Source: an uncultured SAR116 cluster alpha proteobacterium
Lineage (GTDB): Bacteria > Pseudomonadota > Alphaproteobacteria > Puniceispirillales > Marisalimonadaceae
Assembly (NCBI GenBank): GCA_902517815.1
Contig: CABYED010000005.1
Coordinates: forward strand, 1-64,000
Length of the DNA stretch: 64,000 bases
Reading direction: 5' to 3'
Shown one piece after another: positions 1 to 7,405 of the stretch. The stretch's first letter is position 1; every line of letters begins with the position of its first letter. Made by a program: the position numbers and the translations under genes. The notes below the pieces were generated by a model. That model was not told the origin of the DNA. It saw only the letters and a list, made by a program, of their open reading frames with translations, and did no database searches.

Positions 1-1
1 G

Positions 2-214
2 GATAACACTACTAAAACTAATAAGATGGATATTGTCTTAGAAGAAGATAAGGATATAGAGTTATCAGCTATTTTAAGGGGTGATGTGAATGGATCATAT
101 AATGCAGGTCAACATGACAGGCCTGATCCATCACCTGCACCGACATCTAACCTAGCACCATTACCACTTAACAATGATGATGAGTTATTAACCATCAATC
201 TTGATATCGTCTAA
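2..214 (+). CDS. C-terminal end of a large surface/secreted-type protein (5' cut by window edge)
   Basis: The reading frame is open from the window's first bases through an in-frame ATG at 26 to TAA at 214, so this is probably the tail of a longer gene rather than a 62-residue protein. The visible tail is acidic, carries a GDVNGSY motif resembling the calcium-binding/dockerin-like loops at the ends of large bacterial surface proteins, then a Pro-rich linker and the end DELLTINLDIV. A diverged copy of the last ~20 codons recurs at 6998-7063, just upstream of the second tRNA fragment, so the gene end belongs to the repeated unit. Family not identified; surface role is inference. Confidence 0.5.
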   Translation, partial: DNTTKTNKMDIVLEEDKDIELSAILRGDVNGSYNAGQHDRPDPSPAPTSNLAPLPLNNDDELLTINLDIV

Positions 215-495
215 AGTTATAAAAGTAAAACAACAAATTTAATCGTAATAAAAAATCATTTAATGATTGAAGACAGAGTTATCTTCTGACTGTATTTTGG
301 TGTACGAAAAATGGTACGAAAATCGTCTAAACTCGCTTGATTGTGTTTACAATACATAATAACTATTAATTTTAAATTGAGGGAATACCTAGAATTACTT
401 GACTATGTTGATTATTCATAAGTGTCATCAAGTAACTCAAAAACCAGTGCCGCAAGGCTTCCCGGTTCGATACCGGGTATCCCTACCAAACCTCA
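130..495 (+). repeat. Island repeat copy 1 (gene tail + att-like region + tRNA-Leu fragment)
   Basis: This stretch is strongly similar to 6998-7340, and its right half also to about 11525-11710. It contains, in order, the last codons of the upstream gene, a conserved AT-rich spacer, two direct repeats GTACGAAAA (302-310 and 314-322), an inverted repeat TTACTTGA/TCAAGTAA (395-402 and 428-435) and the tRNA-Leu fragment (436-488). The non-coding 215-694 interval holds nothing else I can recognise. The layout resembles an integrase attachment region, with arm-type repeats beside a tRNA-derived core. That function is inferred; the repetition itself is seen directly. Confidence 0.8.
436..488 (+). 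pseudogene. tRNA-Leu(CAA) 3' fragment, copy 1
   Basis: From the anticodon loop CTCAAAA (anticodon CAA) the sequence reads as the 3' part of a class II tRNA: anticodon 3' stem ACCAG, variable arm GCC-GCAA-GGC, T-arm CCCGG-TTCGATA-CCGGG with a perfect stem, acceptor 3' strand TATCCCT, discriminator A and CCA. The D-arm and 5' acceptor strand (expected AGGGATA) are absent; unrelated sequence lies upstream. This is the usual product of integration at a tRNA 3' end. It is the best preserved of the three copies. Confidence 0.85.
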
Positions 496-694
496 CAAAT
501 AAAGGTTGATAAAAATTTCAGAGAGTTTGTGGTGTAATTAGACACTTTCTCAAGTATTATATGGTGCTCGTACATCATTGGGTTTGTTCCATGTGAGGAT
601 AACTTCTGGTGTTAGTGATAGATACTATATTACAATTTGTTGATTATCCGAATTTTAGTGTTTCCTCCATTTTTTGATTATATAATCATTTTAT

Positions 695-2026
695 TTAAAA
701 ATATGGATTAGTGATTTTTCCACGTGCAGTTTCGTATGCGTGTCCAATTCTTAATACTAAGCCATCATTGAATTGTCTTCCTAGGATCTGTAAACCGGTT
801 GGCATCCCACTTGAGGCGAGTTTCATTGGAACACTCAATCCTGTCATACTTAAAAAGTTTGCCACTCTCGTATGCTGACTCATTATAAATGAACTTTCAT
901 CAACTTCTGAAATTGGAGGAGCTGTTATTGGTGTTGTTGGGAGTACAATTGCATCGAGAAGATCCATAGCAATTTCCATTTCTATATGATCCAAATCTCT
1001 CATTCTCATTGTTGATTTAAACTCATGTGCGGTTATATCTTTTCCTCGTTTAAGTCGCGCCCTGTTAGGACTAGCAAGTTCTGAGTTGATATCTTCAACA
1101 ATCGCTTGGTATGTCGCGTAGCCCTCAACAGCTGAAATAATCATGTTACATGTTTCATAATAATCTAGGCTTTTTGGTAACGAGAATGGAACAAGTGACG
1201 CACCTAAATCTCTTAAAACATCAATAGCGTCATTGAAGCAATCTAACACCTCAGTTGAAAGGTGGGGCATTTCGTCAACATTGAGAACACCCAAACGCAT
1301 ACCAGAAATTCCTTTTTTAAGGTCTCTCAATACATTCTGGTGCCTATAACCATAAGTGGTTTTATCTTTAATGTCTGGACCTTGCATCACCTGAAACATC
1401 TGCGCGGCCATCTCTACTGACTGTGTCATTGGACCGATGGTATCGAGTGTTTCTGATAGAGGAGTAACTCCAGTTCGGCTTACTGAACCAATTGAGGTTT
1501 TTAGACCAACACAACCACAAAAAGAGGCTGGGATTCTAATGGATCCACCAGTATCAGTTCCAAGTCCAGCAGGAACAATTCCTGCTCCAACCAACACGCC
1601 TGTACCACTTGATGATCCCCCAGGGGCGTAAGGCATCTCTGTATTCCAAGGATTGCTGGGAGTGCCAAGTGTATAATTTGTACCCCAACCTCCAATCGCA
1701 AATTCCACGGTTTGTGTTTTTACCACAGGTATTGCACCTGCAGCTTTAAGATTTTTGATAACTGATGCATCAATTGTCGCAGGTGGGTTCTGCAATCGTG
1801 TTTTTGATCCTGAAACAGTTGGATAATTTTGCAAGTCGATTATGTCTTTTACTGCAATAGGTAAACCATCTAGAAATGTCTTGTTTTTCTCAAAAATTTG
1901 TTCTTCATCAAACTGCTTTGCATGATGAAGTGCCTCATTATCTATACGCAGTGCTACCGCCTTTAATATTTGATCATTTTGATCTAGAGAAGCTAAAATA
2001 CGCTTAATTTTCTGCTGATATTTCAT
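695..2026 (-). CDS. Amidase-signature family hydrolase
   Basis: This 443-residue protein is of the amidase signature family, which hydrolyses C-N bonds of amides through a Ser-cisSer-Lys triad. The catalytic lysine is probably K60 (IAVKD), the cis-serine lies in the GGSSSG stretch at 136-141 and the nucleophile is S162 in GTDTGGSIRIP. Length suits stand-alone amidases. It has no signal peptide, so it should act in the cytoplasm. It lies downstream of the binding-protein gene on the same strand, across a hairpin, suggesting that it cleaves an amide brought in by the adjacent ABC importer. The substrate cannot be read from sequence; a GatA role is unlikely because gatB and gatC are not beside it. 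Confidence 0.85.
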   Translation of the reverse strand: MKYQQKIKRILASLDQNDQILKAVALRIDNEALHHAKQFDEEQIFEKNKTFLDGLPIAVKDIIDLQNYPTVSGSKTRLQNPPATIDASVIKNLKAAGAIPVVKTQTVEFAIGGWGTNYTLGTPSNPWNTEMPYAPGGSSSGTGVLVGAGIVPAGLGTDTGGSIRIPASFCGCVGLKTSIGSVSRTGVTPLSETLDTIGPMTQSVEMAAQMFQVMQGPDIKDKTTYGYRHQNVLRDLKKGISGMRLGVLNVDEMPHLSTEVLDCFNDAIDVLRDLGASLVPFSLPKSLDYYETCNMIISAVEGYATYQAIVEDINSELASPNRARLKRGKDITAHEFKSTMRMRDLDHIEMEIAMDLLDAIVLPTTPITAPPISEVDESSFIMSQHTRVANFLSMTGLSVPMKLASSGMPTGLQILGRQFNDGLVLRIGHAYETARGKITNPYF

Positions 2027-2105
2027 TTTTAATGCTCATAGCTCAAAATTATTTGGTTAAACGATAAAAGATGAGGATTTTTATGAAGGAACCCTAAGAT
2101 TTACT

Positions 2106-2138
2106 CATCTGCTTGCCTTCGTGATTAGCAAGCAGATG
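2106..2138 (-). terminator. 11-bp intergenic hairpin after the binding-protein gene
   Basis: CATCTGCTTGC (2106-2116) pairs perfectly with GCAAGCAGATG (2128-2138) around an 11-nt loop. It sits directly after the stop of the minus-strand binding-protein gene and before the amidase. On the minus strand no T-run follows, so it is more likely a transcript-stabilising or attenuating hairpin than a full terminator. A hairpin in the same relative place occurs in cassette B. Confidence 0.6.
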
Positions 2139-2149
2139 ACAATTTTTTA

Positions 2150-3367
2150 TTAGCGACTAGGTGCCGGGTAAATTGGTTTCATGGTAGCAATAGCATTTGG
2201 ATAAACAACTTCAGGTCCATTCTTACTATTTTGCATAATCACAAATTCCATACTTACCTGCTTTCCGGTTGGCTCAATTTTGTAGGGTCCCGTCATTACT
2301 GTAAGCTTTTCATTCAAATCCAAAGCAGCTTGCTTCATTTTTGCTGGATCTATGCTGTCTGCTTTTATAATAATTTCTTCGAGAACTGCGCCTGCTGAGT
2401 ATGCCAAAGCCGTTTGAAAGTCTGGTTGGTACGCCACATTTGGAAATAGCTTGTTGTAACTAGCCATTACTTGTTCCCTGCTAAGGCCAGCGTTAACTTT
2501 CCAGTTTATTTTTTCATGTAAAAGTGTTTGACCCATGATATAATGAGCATCCTTGCCAATTTCTAAAAATTGAGGTTGAGCAGCATACACCATGTATGTT
2601 GCAGGAAAATTAGCACCTTGCTCGCGTAATTGACGCGCCATAATCATCTGGTCCCCTTCATAGCCTGTCGGGTAAAATGCATCAGCTCCTGTTGCTAGTG
2701 CTTTTTGGATGATTAATGAAAAGTCTTTAGTACCTTTTGCGAATTTTTCCTCCATGGTTACCTTCATGCCTAATTTTTTAGCATAAGCAATTGCCCCTTT
2801 GGTAACGCCGGCAGGAAAGGGTTCATCCAAATACGCAAATGCAATAGACTTAACGCCCACTGCCTTTAAAGCTCGAATACTTGGATGGCTCATTCGTGAT
2901 GCCGCAATTTGTGATCCTGATACTACGTACTTGTACCCTTGTTCATAAATTGCATCGGATGATGCTGACCATATCATTAAAAACTTATCAAATTGTTCAG
3001 TTGTATTGGCTGCTGCACCTGTCAATGTCGAGCCAAAAGGCCCAAATAAAATATCAACGCCCTTTTCTTTAATAAGAGTTTCATAGACCCTTGGAACCAT
3101 AGCTTTGTCACTTCGGTCATCCAATGATACGAGTTCTATCTTTCTTTTTTGGCCATTAATAGAAATTCCCCCTCGGCTATTTACATCATTAATCCAAATC
3201 TTCAGTCCCCGTTCACCAGATTGTGCAGCTAAGGCAAAACGGCCTTGAGAGGAAACTGTCATACCAATTTTAATTGGGTCTGCTGCTCCAGCTACTTCGG
3301 TAAAAGCCATGGCAAAAGCTATGGAGGACAGAGCTAAAGAGCTCAAAAAACGTTTTAAAAAAGTCAT
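2150..3367 (-). CDS. ABC importer substrate-binding protein, branched-chain amino acid/amide type
   Basis: This is a periplasmic binding protein of the type I (LivJ/UrtA/AmiC-like) family. The open frame extends to 3439, but the best start is the ATG at 3367, six bases after an AGGAG ribosome site, giving 405 residues that begin MTFLKRF with a typical Sec signal ending near VAGAADP. The mature protein opens with IKIGMTVSSQGRFALAAQSG, a family hallmark. It is divergent from the livM-like gene, sharing a ~146-bp promoter region, and is the ligand-recognition part of that importer. The amidase downstream suggests an amide or related nitrogen compound; branched-chain amino acids remain possible. 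Confidence 0.9.
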   Translation of the reverse strand: MTFLKRFLSSLALSSIAFAMAFTEVAGAADPIKIGMTVSSQGRFALAAQSGERGLKIWINDVNSRGGISINGQKRKIELVSLDDRSDKAMVPRVYETLIKEKGVDILFGPFGSTLTGAAANTTEQFDKFLMIWSASSDAIYEQGYKYVVSGSQIAASRMSHPSIRALKAVGVKSIAFAYLDEPFPAGVTKGAIAYAKKLGMKVTMEEKFAKGTKDFSLIIQKALATGADAFYPTGYEGDQMIMARQLREQGANFPATYMVYAAQPQFLEIGKDAHYIMGQTLLHEKINWKVNAGLSREQVMASYNKLFPNVAYQPDFQTALAYSAGAVLEEIIIKADSIDPAKMKQAALDLNEKLTVMTGPYKIEPTGKQVSMEFVIMQNSKNGPEVVYPNAIATMKPIYPAPSR

Positions 3368-3513
3368 ATCCATCTCCTTATATTTTCTATTTTTTGTACC
3401 TAAAGGCTTTGCTATAATCTTTCCGCATAGCTGTGGCACTTGACTCTACGGTGCCATTGGTTAATGTAAAAATCAATATAATATTATAAACTGACATATC
3501 TAATGGAGAATAG

Positions 3514-4497
3514 GTGGCTAAGTCAGGCACAATAAAACCCGACGATTTTAGTGAAGAAATATCTGCCCAGCGGCTTAAAAGTAGCTTATGGTACACAATC
3601 ATTACAGTACTTATTTTAAGTTGTTTTTTGGTACCCCTTCAAGATGGAAATCTTTCCTTTATGTTTTCACTAATGATGTGGGTTACCCTCGCCACGGGCA
3701 TTAATTTTATAGCAGGATTCACAGGTTATATGCCTTTCGGTTACGTTGCTTTCTATGGAATTGGGACTTATGTTACTGCTATCCTGGTAAAGGTACTTGG
3801 TGTCTCGGAATATTTAGCTGTACCAGCAGCTGGCCTTTCTGGAATTTTACTAGCGCTTTTGTTTGCTCCTACGCTTAGATTAAATGGGATTTTCTTTGCT
3901 ATTGTAAGTCTCTCACTTGCAGTTGTGTGTCAACGACTGATGTCGTTGTTGCCAGAAGAGATCACAGGCGGAAGTCATGGACTGAACTTAGGGGTCGCTA
4001 CCGATAGGACACATGGATACTACGCAATGTTAATCATAATGTTTGTTGCTCTAGTATCAGCATCTTGGCTTGGACAATCTCGTTTAGGCAAAGCGTTGAA
4101 AGCAATTCGTGATGATCCTGATGCGGCTGATGCTATGGGCATTCATGTATCAAGAGTTCGTTTATATGCGTGGATTATGTCAGCTTTCTTTGCTGCACTT
4201 GCTGGTGGTGCGCAGGCGTGGTTTACTGGTGCTCTTGACCCAATAACCGCATTCGATGTTTTGATAACAGCAAAAACAGTTATTTATGCTATGGCGGGGG
4301 GGCTTGGAACGATCATCGGACCTGTCGTTGGGACAGTCACTTTAGTTTGGATTGATGAAATTGTGTGGCAGCAGTTTCCTGTTTTGAACAATTTTTTACT
4401 CGGCCTCATCATCACTCTTCTTATTTTATTCATGCCTAGAGGTGTGGTTGGAAGTCTCATGCAACACTTCCCTCACCTCAGAAAATATATTATGTGA
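3514..4497 (+). CDS. livM: ABC importer permease, LivM-like
   Basis: A 327-residue inner-membrane protein with many hydrophobic segments and, near 192-212, the cytoplasmic loop LGKALKAIRDDPDAADAMGI that contacts the ATPase in the LivM/UrtC family. The GTG start at 3514 follows a GGAG site. It opens a four-gene transport operon and pairs with the LivH-like permease, whose start lies beside its stop. Together they form the membrane channel for the periplasmic binding protein encoded divergently. The charged N-terminal ~25 residues before the first membrane segment are slightly long but not unusual. Confidence 0.9.
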   Translation: MAKSGTIKPDDFSEEISAQRLKSSLWYTIITVLILSCFLVPLQDGNLSFMFSLMMWVTLATGINFIAGFTGYMPFGYVAFYGIGTYVTAILVKVLGVSEYLAVPAAGLSGILLALLFAPTLRLNGIFFAIVSLSLAVVCQRLMSLLPEEITGGSHGLNLGVATDRTHGYYAMLIIMFVALVSASWLGQSRLGKALKAIRDDPDAADAMGIHVSRVRLYAWIMSAFFAALAGGAQAWFTGALDPITAFDVLITAKTVIYAMAGGLGTIIGPVVGTVTLVWIDEIVWQQFPVLNNFLLGLIITLLILFMPRGVVGSLMQHFPHLRKYIM

Positions 4498-4505
4498 GAA
4501 TATTT

Positions 4506-5426
4506 ATGAATACTATTCTTTTACTCAATGGGCTTGTTGGTGGTGTAATTTTTGGTGCGATATATGCGCTCATTGGATGCAGTTTGAATGTTTTGTGTGG
4601 TGTCCTTAGAGTAGTCAATTTTGCACATGGGGAATTCATTATTGCTGGATCATTTCTCTCATATGTATTGCTTACATTATTTGGCCTCCATCCTATTTTG
4701 AGCCTTCCAATAGTTACCATTGCATTTTTCTTAATTGGCTTTGGCCTTTACTACCTATTAATTCCCCGACTCGCTAAATCTGATGAGCCTGAAACATCAA
4801 GTTTTTTGCTTATGTTTGGAGTTTCTTTGATGATGATTGCAGCTATGATGTGGATTTTCGAGGCTGATATTCGAGCAGTGGAATTTAGTTTTGATCCTAT
4901 AAATGTCTCATTGTTAGTGATACAGGATGCGTATGGAGAGGGGAGAGACGGTCGAGTAATTGTGCCGACAGCACGCTTGGTAGCATTGGGGATAAATGCA
5001 CTTCTTATAATTGTTTTGACATATTTTTTATACAGGACATTGACGGGAAAAGCTATAAGAGCAGCAATTATGAACCGTGAAGCTATACAGATTGTTGGGA
5101 TTAATATTCACAGCTTATCAGCCTCAGCATTTGGATTGGCTGCTGCACTCGCTGGCATAACAGGTGTCGTACTGGCTTTTGTAGTACCATCAATTGATCC
5201 CAATGGTGGGCAAGATATAAGTCTTATTGGTTTTATTATAATTGTTCTTGGAGGCTTGGGTCATCCTGTCGGGGCATTAATTGCAGGGATTCTATTTGGT
5301 TTGGTTGAACAAATTGCTACAGTTTTTCTCCCCCAAGCAGCAGCTCAAATGCTTGGGTTTATTATACTGATCACAGTAATTTTTGTTCGTCCTCAGGGTT
5401 TAATGGGAAGGATGACACTTCGATGA
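4506..5426 (+). CDS. livH: ABC importer permease, LivH-like
   Basis: This second permease of the LivH/UrtB family has about 306 residues from the ATG at 4506, which follows a GAGAA site; a GTG at 4494 overlapping the livM stop is the alternative. The N-terminus NGLVGGVIFGAIYALIG and the early segment VVNFAHGEFIIAGSF are hallmarks of the family, as is the late VLGGLGHPVGALIAGILFG. It should form the channel with the LivM-like subunit. Its last codons overlap the ATG of the following ATPase gene (ATGA), indicating translational coupling. Confidence 0.9.
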   Translation: MNTILLLNGLVGGVIFGAIYALIGCSLNVLCGVLRVVNFAHGEFIIAGSFLSYVLLTLFGLHPILSLPIVTIAFFLIGFGLYYLLIPRLAKSDEPETSSFLLMFGVSLMMIAAMMWIFEADIRAVEFSFDPINVSLLVIQDAYGEGRDGRVIVPTARLVALGINALLIIVLTYFLYRTLTGKAIRAAIMNREAIQIVGINIHSLSASAFGLAAALAGITGVVLAFVVPSIDPNGGQDISLIGFIIIVLGGLGHPVGALIAGILFGLVEQIATVFLPQAAAQMLGFIILITVIFVRPQGLMGRMTLR

Positions 5427-6145
5427 TACCGAAGATTGTGTTACAACTTAAAGGTTTAAATAAATCGTTTGGAGGTCTGCTCGCCGTAAAAAATGTTGAT
5501 ATGTTGGTGAATGAAAGTTCCATATCTGGATTAATAGGTATTAATGGGGCAGGCAAAACAACACTTATGAATTGTATTAGCGGAATTTATCGAGCTGACT
5601 CAGGTTCTCTAGATATTATGGGGGTTTCATGCTTGAATTGGTCACCGCATGATATTGCTAGATTAGGAGTTGGGCGGACATTCCAAATCCCTCGAATTTT
5701 TAAGCGTATTAATCTTATTGATAATGTCATGGTACCAGCACTTAATGACAATACTGATAATAAAACTCTCTATGAACGGGCCACTGAGTGCCTGGACAAG
5801 GTAAAACTATATGATCTGAGGCATAATAACGCTGAAGAGCTCTCTGGAGGGCAGCAAAAACTATTGGAATTGGCCCGTATTATGATGTTCAATCCTAGGA
5901 TTATTCTTCTTGACGAACCATTCGCTGGGGTTAATCCAACTTTGTGCCGTTTAATGATTGAGCGCATAAAAGAACTGAAAGAACAGGGTAAAAGTTTCTT
6001 ACTCGTTAGTCATGATCTTACATCAATTTATCAATTATCAGACCATATATATGTTCTTAATCAGGGTCAGGTAATCAGTGAGGGTAACGTGGACTATGTC
6101 AGAAATGACCCTGAAGTAATTGAAGCTTATCTAGGAAATGCATAG
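5423..6145 (+). CDS. livG: ABC importer ATPase, LivG-like
   Basis: A 240-residue cytoplasmic ATPase. Walker A is GINGAGKTT (39-47), the signature LSGGQ is at 140-144, Walker B IILLDEP at 160-166 and the H-loop histidine about 197. The GRTFQIPRIF stretch after the Q-loop region is typical of LivG/UrtD. It overlaps livH by four bases and is followed by the second ATPase after 20 bases, the standard order for this importer class, in which LivG and LivF form a heterodimer. Confidence 0.92.
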   Translation: MIPKIVLQLKGLNKSFGGLLAVKNVDMLVNESSISGLIGINGAGKTTLMNCISGIYRADSGSLDIMGVSCLNWSPHDIARLGVGRTFQIPRIFKRINLIDNVMVPALNDNTDNKTLYERATECLDKVKLYDLRHNNAEELSGGQQKLLELARIMMFNPRIILLDEPFAGVNPTLCRLMIERIKELKEQGKSFLLVSHDLTSIYQLSDHIYVLNQGQVISEGNVDYVRNDPEVIEAYLGNA

Positions 6146-6165
6146 AGCAATTTGGATTTGGTGAA

Positions 6166-6912
6166 ATGGACGAACTGAACGAACTTATACGAATGAACAA
6201 TGTCCATGCTGCATATCATGGCGATATATATATTCTAAATGGCGTATCGTTAAGCATCAAACGAAACAAAATAACTGGAATTATTGGCCCAAATGGAGCT
6301 GGGAAATCAACTGTTTTAAAAACACTTTATGGATTCCTAAAACCCACCCAAGGTGATATTCTATTTCAAGGGGAAAGTATTGTGGGAGCACAACCTTGGA
6401 ATATGGTAACAAGAGGTGCAGCGTATGTTCCCCAAAATAGATCTTTGTTTAACGATCTTTCTGTAGACGATAACTTGCGACTTGGATGTTGGCATTTTAG
6501 GAGAGATGACCTACGTGTAAAGCAAGCACTTGAAAAAACCTATGATATGTTCCCAATTCTTGCTGAGAAAAGATCTGATCTTGCTGGTAGCATGTCAGGC
6601 GGTCAACAGAGATTCCTTGAAATTGGACGAGCTTTGGTTCTATCACCTAAGCTCATATTGTTAGACGAGCCTACTGCAATGATTGCTCCAAAGGTCTCGC
6701 AGGAATTGTATCAATTTATAAGGAGTTTGCCTGAAATGGACGTAACAGTAGTCCTTGTAGATCAGAATGTGCGTCAATGCGTTGAGGTGTCTGATTACAC
6801 ATACGTACTTGAGTTAGGTAAGAACACAATAGAAGGCAGTAGGGAACAATTTGGAGATGATAATTCTATGCGGGCTATGATTAAAGACTGGCTGGATTAT
6901 CAAATAGATTAG
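6166..6912 (+). CDS. livF: ABC importer ATPase, LivF-like
   Basis: A 248-residue ATPase, partner of the LivG-like subunit. Walker A GPNGAGKST is at 41-49, the signature MSGGQQ at 143-148 and Walker B LILLDEP at 163-169. The H-loop position reads DQN, as commonly seen in LivF, where Gln replaces His. The usual LivF stretch after Walker B (SLGLAP) is TAMIAP here, a modest divergence. It is the last gene of the operon; after its stop there are ~85 bases of unremarkable sequence and then repeat copy 2. Confidence 0.9.
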   Translation: MDELNELIRMNNVHAAYHGDIYILNGVSLSIKRNKITGIIGPNGAGKSTVLKTLYGFLKPTQGDILFQGESIVGAQPWNMVTRGAAYVPQNRSLFNDLSVDDNLRLGCWHFRRDDLRVKQALEKTYDMFPILAEKRSDLAGSMSGGQQRFLEIGRALVLSPKLILLDEPTAMIAPKVSQELYQFIRSLPEMDVTVVLVDQNVRQCVEVSDYTYVLELGKNTIEGSREQFGDDNSMRAMIKDWLDYQID

Positions 6913-6997
6913 TCCTAACCATTCACGCTTCGGCCTTTACATTAGACTGCTCTCCGAACATAACACTAGATTTTCAAAATCAGTTTTTGGCTACCGT

Positions 6998-7063
6998 TCT
7001 CCAGCACCATTGCAACTTAATAATAATGATGAGTTACTAACAATCAATCCTGATATTGTGTAA
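6998..7063 (+). pseudogene. Remnant of the C-terminus of the surface-protein gene seen at 2-214
   Basis: In frame up to TAA at 7061-7063 the translation ends SPAPLQLNNNDELLTINPDIV. This matches the end of the protein at 2-214 (SPAP, a six-residue gap, then LPLNNDDELLTINLDIV). No start or upstream homologous sequence is present, so only the tail of the gene was carried along with the repeat. It ties the repeated unit to that gene end. Confidence 0.7.
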
Positions 7064-7277
7064 AGTTATAAAAGTAAAACAACAAAATAATAATAAATCA
7101 ATTAATGATCGAAGTCAGAGTGATCTTCTGACTGTATTTTGGTGTACGAAAAATGGTACGAAAATCAACTAAACTGGCTTGACTGTGTTTACAATACAGA
7201 ATAACTATTAATCATAGATTAAGGGAATACCTAGAATTACTTGACTATGTTGACTATACATAAGTGTCATCAAGTAA

Positions 7278-7330
7278 CTCAAAAACCAGCGCCGCAAGGC
7301 TTCCCGGTTCGATTCCGAATATCCCTACCA
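7278..7330 (+). pseudogene. tRNA-Leu(CAA) 3' fragment, copy 2
   Basis: It has the same order of parts as copy 1: CTCAAAA, ACCAG, the variable arm GCC-GCAA-GGC, T-arm, TATCCCT, A, CCA. The T-stem 3' strand is CCGAA instead of CCGGG, so the two outer pairs with CCCGG are lost and the fragment is decaying. The 5' half of the tRNA is absent. It forms the boundary between cassettes A and B. Confidence 0.82.
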
Positions 7331-7405
7331 AACTTCATAAATACATGTATGTAGTTGTTTTAGAAGATTATTCGTAGTTTTGAATTCAACCAACATTATT
7401 AAAAT

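Larger units (their letters stand above)
489..7277. mobile_element. Cargo cassette A bounded by tRNA-Leu fragments
   Basis: The interval lies between direct tRNA-Leu fragments at 436-488 and 7278-7330. It carries an amidase, a type I periplasmic binding protein and four livMHGF-like transport genes. No integrase, transposase or replication gene is present, so it looks like cargo left by an integrative element or mobilised in trans. Base composition is moderately higher in G+C than the chromosome to the right (22 G/C of 60 at 4141-4200 against 11 of 60 at 54301-54360, counted by eye). Mobility is inference from the repeats. Confidence 0.6.
6998..7340 (+). repeat. Island repeat copy 2
   Basis: This matches copy 1 almost throughout: the gene tail, the spacer beginning AAAGTTATAAAAGTAAAAC, the pair of GTACGAAAA direct repeats (7144-7152 and 7156-7164), the TTACTTGA/TCAAGTAA inverted repeat (7237-7244 and 7270-7277), the tRNA fragment, and a few bases past CCA (AACTTCATAAAT against AACCTCACAAAT). 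Scattered substitutions show that the duplication is not recent. It accounts for most of the 6913-7405 gap; the remaining bases show nothing recognisable. Confidence 0.8.

Noticed and set aside
380-488. A complete tRNA of about 109 nt starting at AGGGAATACC and ending with CCA
   Set aside because: The 5' bases only partly pair with the acceptor strand TATCCCT, there is no D-arm, and the anticodon 5' stem does not match ACCAG. Only the 3' part is tRNA-like.
380-495. A tmRNA (ssrA) end, another common integration target
   Set aside because: The variable arm GCC-GCAA-GGC after ACCAG and the CTCAAAA loop match a leucine tRNA; no tag-peptide reading frame or pseudoknot region is seen upstream.
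3387-3602. A minus-strand 71-codon frame upstream of the binding-protein gene
   Set aside because: It overlaps the divergent promoter region and the start of the livM-like gene and has no recognisable domain or ribosome site.
6965-6990. GATTTTCAAAATC as a second tRNA-Leu anticodon arm
   Set aside because: No variable arm, T-arm or acceptor follows it; it is a short AT-rich palindrome with no further support.
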